49,696 bases of DNA from Planctomycetota bacterium (GTDB taxonomy: Bacteria; Planctomycetota; Planctomycetia; Pirellulales; Pirellulaceae). The stretch is from NCBI GenBank assembly GCA_029259935.1, contig JAJDEH010000235.1:1-49696 (forward strand). Reading direction: 5' to 3'. The position numbers and the translations under genes were made by a program. Of the stretch, positions 43,150-49,696 are shown piece by piece; the first letter of the stretch is position 1, and each line of letters opens with the position of its first letter. A model generated the notes under the pieces. It had not been told where the DNA came from, did not search any database, and saw only the letters and a program-made list of their open reading frames with translations.

Positions 43150-43533
43150 TCAGAAAGGCAAACGATCATCGAATGGCGCCTCCGTTAAAGCGCCGTCTTT
43201 TACCGCTTTCATCTTATCTGCGACTGGATGCACCGAAGATGCGCTGACCAGTCCCTCGAGCACGATGCGCAGCTGCCTAGTTAGATCTCCCGCGGCGTTC
43301 GTAAATTCTGAAATCTCGCTACGACCGAAACAGGAAATGGACTCTCCTTTCCTATGGATGCTTAAGGAATCAGCCAGCTTTCCGAAGGCCACAATTTCGA
43401 ACCATTCTGGTTGATACTCGCCGCTGCGATTGCGGATCTCGACACAGAGACTCCCGACAGCCATTGCTTTGCCGGACTTCGTGTCGACCATGCGCACATC
43501 ACGGCCCAAGCGGCCATGAACGCTCACGAGCAT
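43150..43533 (-). CDS. ssb: Single-stranded DNA-binding protein
   Basis: At 127 residues from ATG 43533, it shows the OB-fold pattern VHGRLGRDVRMVDTKSGKAMAVGSLCVE, EWFEIVAFGKLADSLS, RKGESISCFGRSEIS. It keeps the acidic SSB tip (PFDDRLPF), the part that binds partner enzymes, although shorter than in host SSB. TGATG overlap with the upstream small gene indicates coupling. It probably serves element C replication and recombination with the ERF and exonuclease proteins. Confidence 0.9.
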   Translation of the reverse strand: MLVSVHGRLGRDVRMVDTKSGKAMAVGSLCVEIRNRSGEYQPEWFEIVAFGKLADSLSIHRKGESISCFGRSEISEFTNAAGDLTRQLRIVLEGLVSASSVHPVADKMKAVKDGALTEAPFDDRLPF

Positions 43534-43670
43534 CACCGGTCATCTTCCTGGGGCTTGGATCCTTCGGGCAAGTCATTCTGATCGAATGGCTTCGCGAGGA
43601 GCTCCCGAACGACTGCCTCTGCATAAATGCTCGCGAGTTTGTCCAAGAGGTGCGGGTCGGACTGGCTCAT
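43533..43670 (-). CDS. Small hypothetical protein (45 aa) upstream of ssb
   Basis: ATG 43670 opens SQSDPHLLDKLASIYAEAVV, then RELLAKPFDQNDLPEGSKPQ and EDDR, stop TGA 43535-43533. The gene overlaps the regulator by 4 bases (ATGA) and ssb by one base (TGATG). Length, coupling and an amphipathic helix (LLDKLASIYAEAVVREL) support a real gene. Function unknown. Confidence 0.65.
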   Translation of the reverse strand: MSQSDPHLLDKLASIYAEAVVRELLAKPFDQNDLPEGSKPQEDDR

Positions 43671-43867
43671 ACGATTGTCTGGCCTACTCGGCCAGCATGT
43701 TTTGCACGAACGTGCTTTGCCTGATCGACAGCCTCAGGTGGAAATAGACGTCGACCTGCGGAGTCGATGGTGCATGAGATGAGCCCCGCATCCCCGTATC
43801 GGCGGAGAGTCGGCAGACTTATTCCTGTTGCTTCTCGAAGCGCGCCTATTGTCAGCAGTTGGTTCAC
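43667..43867 (-). CDS. MerR/AlpA-like small regulator or excisionase
   Basis: The 66-residue protein starts LLTIGALREATGISLPTLRRYGDAGLISCTIDSAGRRLFPPEAVDQ. The T-I-G-x-L-R-x-x-x-G helix, a wing (DSAGRRLF) and a second helix are the minimal MerR-like fold of excisionases and early regulators. It is the first gene of the minus operon and divergent from the recombinase unit, with the inverted repeat at 43895-43948 between. It likely sets the balance of replication and excision. Confidence 0.75.
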   Translation of the reverse strand: MNQLLTIGALREATGISLPTLRRYGDAGLISCTIDSAGRRLFPPEAVDQAKHVRAKHAGRVGQTIV

Positions 43868-43894
43868 GCTTACTGTTATAGATAGTTATTGTAT

Positions 43895-43948
43895 ATCACG
43901 CTATTTTTGACTACGATATCTCCTAAACTTGACATTCGATAGCGTGAT
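43895..43948. promoter_or_regulatory. Inverted repeat operator between divergent units
   Basis: ATCACGCTAT (43895-43904) and ATAGCGTGAT (43939-43948) are exact reverse complements 34 bases apart. The right arm overlaps the likely start of the plus-strand gene. Placement between the early operon and the recombinase unit suggests binding by the MerR-like regulator and loop or switch control. Confidence 0.6.
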
Positions 43949-44689
43949 TCCATTGAATAATAGAGACGAATCTTTGGCTGGCCAAGCCTTGCGAGTACAA
44001 GAGGAGCTACTGGCAATTGCGGGTCGTGCGTTAACCGATCGTGAAGTCGTAGATCGGGGCTTGATTCTAGCGAAGGAACGCCCGACGCCTACTGAAGTCG
44101 TCCGTGCAATGGTCTACTTCGGCTACTCTGGCATCGCGCACGAGGAACGTCCGCCGAAAGACGGCGCTGATTGGGAAACTAGATTTGTTCGATTTGTAGC
44201 GCGGACGCCGCACTTAAAGGATCAGATGAATCGGTACTGGAATGATCTCGAAAGAGATCGTCAAGATTTTCGTGAACGACTAAACGCAGTTCTCGCCAAT
44301 CCAAAAAAAGCGGCTAAGGCGATGGCCGGCACCCTAGACAGATACCGTCGTGACATGCTCATTGTCGCCAAGCCTGTTCGATTCGAGAATGAAGTACAGA
44401 CTGTTCACCGCTACTATCCGCAATCGATACGGTCCGCGTATGGCTACGTACTGGACCTACTCCTGTACGCCGATTTCGCACGAGACCTGCGTAGGTGCAA
44501 TCTGCCTATTTGCCGGTCGTTCTATTTGAGTGCACCAACTCCACAAGGCGGTCGACGGGCCGTCTACTGTAGTACCGAGTGCCAGGCGGTCTCCAAGAAA
44601 CTGCAAGATGCTGAGCGACAGACTCGGTATCGCGAAAGGAAACAGACATCGACACGTAGGGGTAAAAAAAGCCCAGCAAGGAAAAAGAG

Positions 44690-44693
<4 letters not shown>
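43929..44693 (+). CDS. CGNR-like zinc-finger protein coupled to the recombinase
   Basis: The protein has up to 254 residues. The start is uncertain: TTG 43929 and GTG 43944 are both possible, and the inverted repeat covers the latter. The C-terminal part (DLRRCNLPICRSFYLSAPTPQGGRRAVYCSTECQAVSKKLQD spanning residues 200-240) has a CxxxxC...CSxxC zinc finger like that of CGNR regulators. A very basic tail follows (RRGKKSPARKKR). The stop overlaps the recombinase start (ATGA), so the products are made together. A DNA-binding recombination partner or directionality factor is the simplest inference. Confidence 0.65.
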
Positions 44694-46346
<1,653 letters not shown>

Positions 46347-46359
46347 TCAGAGGAGCGGC

Positions 46360-46388
46360 ATAATACGCATTGGAGCCTGATTTGACAA
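46360..46388 (-). promoter_or_regulatory. Promoter of tRNA-fMet
   Basis: On the minus strand a -35 TTGTCA (46388-46383) and a -10 TATTAT (46365-46360) are 17 bases apart, with the tRNA 5' end 13 bases after. A GC-rich discriminator (GCCGCTCC) follows, typical of stringently controlled stable RNA promoters. It lies just after nuoN. Confidence 0.75.
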
Positions 46389-46412
46389 GCAAAATTGAAC
46401 CATCAGGCAAGT

Positions 46413-47852
46413 CTAGTAGACGGTTCGAATCACGCTGATACAGAGACTCAGCAACCACCCCGGCATGATACCCAAAACCAGCACGGCTACGCCGTTCAGG
46501 CTCAACATTACCCGGGTATCCAGTTCCGCCTGAAACACCGATCGATCTTCCGCGGAATCGAAATACATATGCCAGATCACCCGCAGGTAGTAAAAAGCCC
46601 CGACCACGGACGCGAGCACCATTATGATCGCAAGAATCGGGTAGCCGGCGTTGAGCACGGCGCTGATCACATTCAGCTTGGCGAAAAATCCGACCCACGG
46701 CGGCACACCCGCCATACCAAACATAAAGAACAGCATCATCAGGGCAAACCAGGGGCTGCGCGCATTTAGCCCCTTGAAATCGACCAGGTTCTCGGCCTCG
46801 AACCCTTTGCGACTGAGCAATATGATCATGCCAAAGGCACCTGCCGCCATGACCACATAGGTGAGCGTGTAAAACAGCGCGGCCGCATAACCTTCCTGCG
46901 ACCCGGTGAAAATTGCCAGCAGAATGAAGCCGACATGGGCGATGGCTGAGTAGCCAAGCATGCGCTTGATGTTGGACTGTGCAATCGCAACGACATTGCC
47001 GACGATCAGCGACAGGACTGCGAGCACCATGATCATGCCCTGCCAGACCTCGTGCAGCCCCCCCAGCCCATCGACAAGGATGCGCATGATCAGCGCCAGC
47101 GCCGCCAGTTTGGGCGCTGACGCGATATAAAGGGTTACGGGCGAACGTGCGCCCTGGTAGACGTCAGGCAGCCACATATGAAACGGCACCGCGCCGAATT
47201 TGAAGGCAATACCTACAATCATGAATGCCATGCCAAACCAGAGCGGCATGCTGTTGATGTCATTATTCCGGACCGCAAGCGCGATGTCATCGAACTGCAG
47301 GCTGCCGGTCATGCCATAGACCCATGAAATTCCGTATAGCAACGACCCGGAGGCAATTGCGCCGAGGACGAAGTACTTCATCGCAGATTCGGCGGAATCT
47401 CCGGAATCGCGATCGAAGGCAACCAATGCATAGAGTGAGAGTGACAGCGTCTCAAGACCGAGATACATCGTCAGCAGGCTGTTGGCCGAGATCATGATCA
47501 ACATGCCGAGCAGACCAAACAGGCCGAGCAGGTAATACTCGCCCTTCATCAGTCCGTTTTGCCGCAGGTAGTCGCGAGCATAAACAAAGCCGACACCGAC
47601 GATGCCAATCACACCCAGCTTGAGGACCTGGGAGAACGCATCACTGACGTAGCTGCCATCGAATAACACCGTCCGACTGGCAGGCGCGCTTGCGAGCACC
47701 GCCCAGGCGGTAATCACCAGCGATCCGATGGTCAGCCAGTAGGTCGTTGCACGACTCTCGTCCGTGACGAACAAGTCCGTTACCAGGATCACGCAGATCA
47801 GAATCAGCAGAATGATCTCGGGCATCGCGGGTGAAAACTGTCCAAATATCAT
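46413..47852 (-). CDS. nuoN: NADH-quinone oxidoreductase subunit N
   Basis: At 479 residues it has full family length, with 13-14 hydrophobic segments. The conserved block LGLETLSLSLYALVAFDRDSG, the proton-channel Lys region GAVPFHMWLPDVYQGARSPVTLYIASAPKLAALAL and SNIKRMLGYSAIAHVGFILLA identify an antiporter-like subunit of complex I. It transports protons in the membrane arm. It lies 12 bases after nuoM and is the final nuo gene; the tRNA-fMet follows. Confidence 0.96.
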   Translation of the reverse strand: MIFGQFSPAMPEIILLILICVILVTDLFVTDESRATTYWLTIGSLVITAWAVLASAPASRTVLFDGSYVSDAFSQVLKLGVIGIVGVGFVYARDYLRQNGLMKGEYYLLGLFGLLGMLIMISANSLLTMYLGLETLSLSLYALVAFDRDSGDSAESAMKYFVLGAIASGSLLYGISWVYGMTGSLQFDDIALAVRNNDINSMPLWFGMAFMIVGIAFKFGAVPFHMWLPDVYQGARSPVTLYIASAPKLAALALIMRILVDGLGGLHEVWQGMIMVLAVLSLIVGNVVAIAQSNIKRMLGYSAIAHVGFILLAIFTGSQEGYAAALFYTLTYVVMAAGAFGMIILLSRKGFEAENLVDFKGLNARSPWFALMMLFFMFGMAGVPPWVGFFAKLNVISAVLNAGYPILAIIMVLASVVGAFYYLRVIWHMYFDSAEDRSVFQAELDTRVMLSLNGVAVLVLGIMPGWLLSLCISVIRTVY

Positions 47853-47864
47853 ACGCAGAACACC

Positions 47865-49394
47865 CTAAAGACCCGGCAGCCTGGATTGGCCGATATGAAC
47901 CAACAATTCCTGGACAGTGACTGACATCATATCCACCAGCGGAGCCGGCCACAGTCCAACCAGGAGCACTGCGAATGCAAGGATGCCAAGCACAATAAAC
48001 TCGCGCCGTTCAAGATCGAACAACTCCGCGACATTCTGATTGGCAACTTCGCCATAAACCACTCGCTTGACCATCCAGAGCGTGTACGCAGCACCCAGGA
48101 TCAATGTGCTGGCAGCCAGGAATGCATACCAAAAATTGGCTTTAAAGCTGGCAACGATGACCATGAACTCGCCGACGAATCCTGACGTGCCCGGCAACCC
48201 GGCATTTGCCAGTGCAAACAACACCATGAACGCAGCGAACTTCGGCATTGTATTGGCAACCCCGCCATAGTCGGCGATCTGCCGGCTGTGCACACGATCG
48301 TAAAGAACCCCTACACAAAGGAACATGGCTCCGGAAACGAGTCCATGCGACACCATCTGCACCATGCCGCCGGTCATGCCAAGTTCAGCACCCGCGCCAT
48401 CGGCAGTCGACCAGAGCAGGAAGAATCCGAGTGTTACAAAGCCCATATGGGCAATCGACGAATAGGCGATGAGCTTCTTCATGTCCTTTTGCATGAGCGC
48501 CACAAAGCCAATGTAAACGACGGCGATCAACGAGAGCGCGATCATCATGCCGGCAAAGTAAGCACTGCCATCCGGGACCATCGGCAGAGAAAGTCTGACG
48601 AAACCGTAACCGCCCATTTTCAGCATGATCGCAGCCAGGATCACTGAGCCTCCCGTCGGCGCCTCGACGTGCGCATCAGGTAGCCAGGTGTGCACCGGCC
48701 ACATCGGCACTTTAACCGCAAAGGCCAGCAGGAATGCGATGAAGATCAGCTGCTGTTCTCGCAGGGACAACGGCAGCTCCATGAATTCGAAGAAGTTAAA
48801 GCTGCCCGCTTTGTTGTACAGGTAGATGAAAGCCACCAGCATCAAAACGGAGCCTAAGAACGTGTACAGGAAGAACTTCAGCGTGGCGTAGATGCGGCGT
48901 TCGCCACCCCAGACGCCGATGATCAGGAACATCGGCACCAGCATGGCTTCCCACAAGACATAGAACAGCACGCCATCGAGGGCCGCGAATACCCCCACCA
49001 TCAGGCCCTCGAGAATCAGGAAGGCGGCAAAATACTGGGCCGGACGGGTCTTGATGACGTCCCAGCTGGAGATGACGACGAGTGGCGTGATGAACGTGGT
49101 TAACAGGATGAGCGGTGCCGATATTCCGTCCACGCCAAGATAATACTCAACATTAAATGCAGCAATCCATGGCGTTCGCTCGACGAACTGCATCGCCGCA
49201 GTAGCATTGTCGAAATTCAGGTAAAACGGAATACTAAAAAGAAACGTCAGCAAAGAAATACCAAGTGACGCCAGCCGCATTTGCGCCGCACGTGCGGATG
49301 ATGCGTCACCGCCGTCGCCCAGCAACAGGATCCCGACGCCACCCAGGACGGGCAGCCATATCAGAATACTTAAAATGTTGTTTGTCAGATCCAT
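47865..49394 (-). CDS. nuoM: NADH-quinone oxidoreductase subunit M
   Basis: This 509-residue subunit has about 14 hydrophobic segments. YLGVDGISAPLILLTTFITPLVVIS, WEAMLVPMFLIIGVWGG, and the channel block KVPMWPVHTWLPDAHVEAPTGGSVILAAIMLKMGGYGFVR are canonical NuoM. KKLIAYSSIAHMGFVTLG carries the second conserved Lys/His region. It is a proton-pumping antiporter-like subunit of complex I. The ATG lies 4 bases after the nuoL stop. Confidence 0.96.
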   Translation of the reverse strand: MDLTNNILSILIWLPVLGGVGILLLGDGGDASSARAAQMRLASLGISLLTFLFSIPFYLNFDNATAAMQFVERTPWIAAFNVEYYLGVDGISAPLILLTTFITPLVVISSWDVIKTRPAQYFAAFLILEGLMVGVFAALDGVLFYVLWEAMLVPMFLIIGVWGGERRIYATLKFFLYTFLGSVLMLVAFIYLYNKAGSFNFFEFMELPLSLREQQLIFIAFLLAFAVKVPMWPVHTWLPDAHVEAPTGGSVILAAIMLKMGGYGFVRLSLPMVPDGSAYFAGMMIALSLIAVVYIGFVALMQKDMKKLIAYSSIAHMGFVTLGFFLLWSTADGAGAELGMTGGMVQMVSHGLVSGAMFLCVGVLYDRVHSRQIADYGGVANTMPKFAAFMVLFALANAGLPGTSGFVGEFMVIVASFKANFWYAFLAASTLILGAAYTLWMVKRVVYGEVANQNVAELFDLERREFIVLGILAFAVLLVGLWPAPLVDMMSVTVQELLVHIGQSRLPGL

Positions 49395-49398
49395 TAAT

Positions 49399-49696
49399 TT
49401 ACGACCACAACAGCCATGCGAGGATGGCAGTCATGCCAATGAACATTGCAAACGCGTAGTGATAGAGATATCCGGTTTGCACTCTGCGCAATACGCCTGC
49501 GAACTTGCCAACCGCTTTGGCCGTGCCGTTGACGATAAATCCATCGATGATGAGCTCGTCGCCCTTGTTCCAGAGAAACTGACCCAGAGACCTGCCACCC
49601 GCAGCAAATCCTTTGATGTATAGATCGTCGAAATAGTATTTGCGGTCGAGCAGGTTGTAGAGACCGGAGAAACGAGCACCGATTGCTTCCGGAATA
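49399..49696 (-). CDS. nuoL: NADH-quinone oxidoreductase subunit L (C-terminal part)
   Basis: The last 98 codons are in the window. They read NLLDRKYYFDDLYIKGFAAG, then the lateral-helix and final membrane segment (GYLYHYAFAMFIGMTAILAW ending LLWS), a standard NuoL C-terminus. The NKYYFDxxY-like motif is shared by NuoL homologues. The long lateral helix that couples the antiporter subunits lies in this part. The remainder is outside the window. Stop TAA 49401-49399. Confidence 0.95.
   Translation of the reverse strand, partial: IPEAIGARFSGLYNLLDRKYYFDDLYIKGFAAGGRSLGQFLWNKGDELIIDGFIVNGTAKAVGKFAGVLRRVQTGYLYHYAFAMFIGMTAILAWLLWS

Overview
This window looks like a gammaproteobacterial chromosome (inference from protein types and gene order; I cannot name a genus). 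The right end holds the last three genes of the respiratory complex I operon (nuoL C-terminus, nuoM, nuoN, all on the minus strand). They are followed by an initiator tRNA-fMet gene at 46270-46346. Almost everything to the left of that tRNA gene appears to be a tandem stack of mobile elements inserted at its 3' end. Four copies of the tRNA 3'-end core GGTAGCGGGGG lie at 620, 799, 32535 and 46271. They delimit a short remnant (about 0.18 kb), a copper-resistance island (about 31.7 kb, called island B here) and a prophage-like or satellite-like element (about 13.7 kb, element C). Each of the two large elements has a large serine recombinase as its last gene on the tRNA-proximal side. In both, the recombinase reading frame runs through the attachment core into foreign DNA.

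The left flank (1-560) carries a higBA-type toxin-antitoxin pair whose antitoxin gene is cut by the window edge. Positions 560-1590 hold two strong hairpin terminators, two attachment cores and no convincing gene.

Island B has three parts. (i) The copper cargo, 1.6-22.8 kb, comprises a CusCBA efflux pump, a CopA-type P1B ATPase, a periplasmic multicopper oxidase, a second TolC-like outer membrane protein with a Met/His-rich tail, three c-type cytochromes, a porin-like protein, a MerR-family regulator, two APC-type transporters and several small metal-island proteins. Most of these genes form two long minus-strand operons. Near-identical 25-bp direct repeats lie outside both ends of this block. 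(ii) An accessory stretch, 23-26.6 kb, has a cytochrome c fragment, a methyltransferase, a membrane protein and a two-gene unit of a HEPN-motif protein with a DUF5343 protein. The last is a candidate defence or toxin-type module. (iii) The mobility core, 27.2-32.6 kb, has a small DNA-binding protein, a primase-helicase with Toprim-like and DUF5906-like parts, a ribbon-helix-helix/nuclease-like fusion protein and the serine recombinase. I see no conjugation genes.

Element C has a plus-strand mobility pair (zinc-finger protein and serine recombinase) and a divergent minus-strand phage-type operon: MerR-like regulator, SSB, D5-type helicase-primase, ERF annealing protein, YqaJ-type exonuclease, small and large terminase subunits, and a scaffold-like protein. 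Portal, capsid, tail and lysis genes are absent. Instead, 32.6-36.6 kb holds AT-richer cargo: a PEP-CTERM protein, a lipoprotein and another HEPN-motif protein.

The most interesting signals are the serial use of one tRNA-fMet site by two recombinases whose own C-termini are written in the attachment site, the HEPN/DUF5343 pair, and the nuclease-like gene that precedes the island B recombinase.
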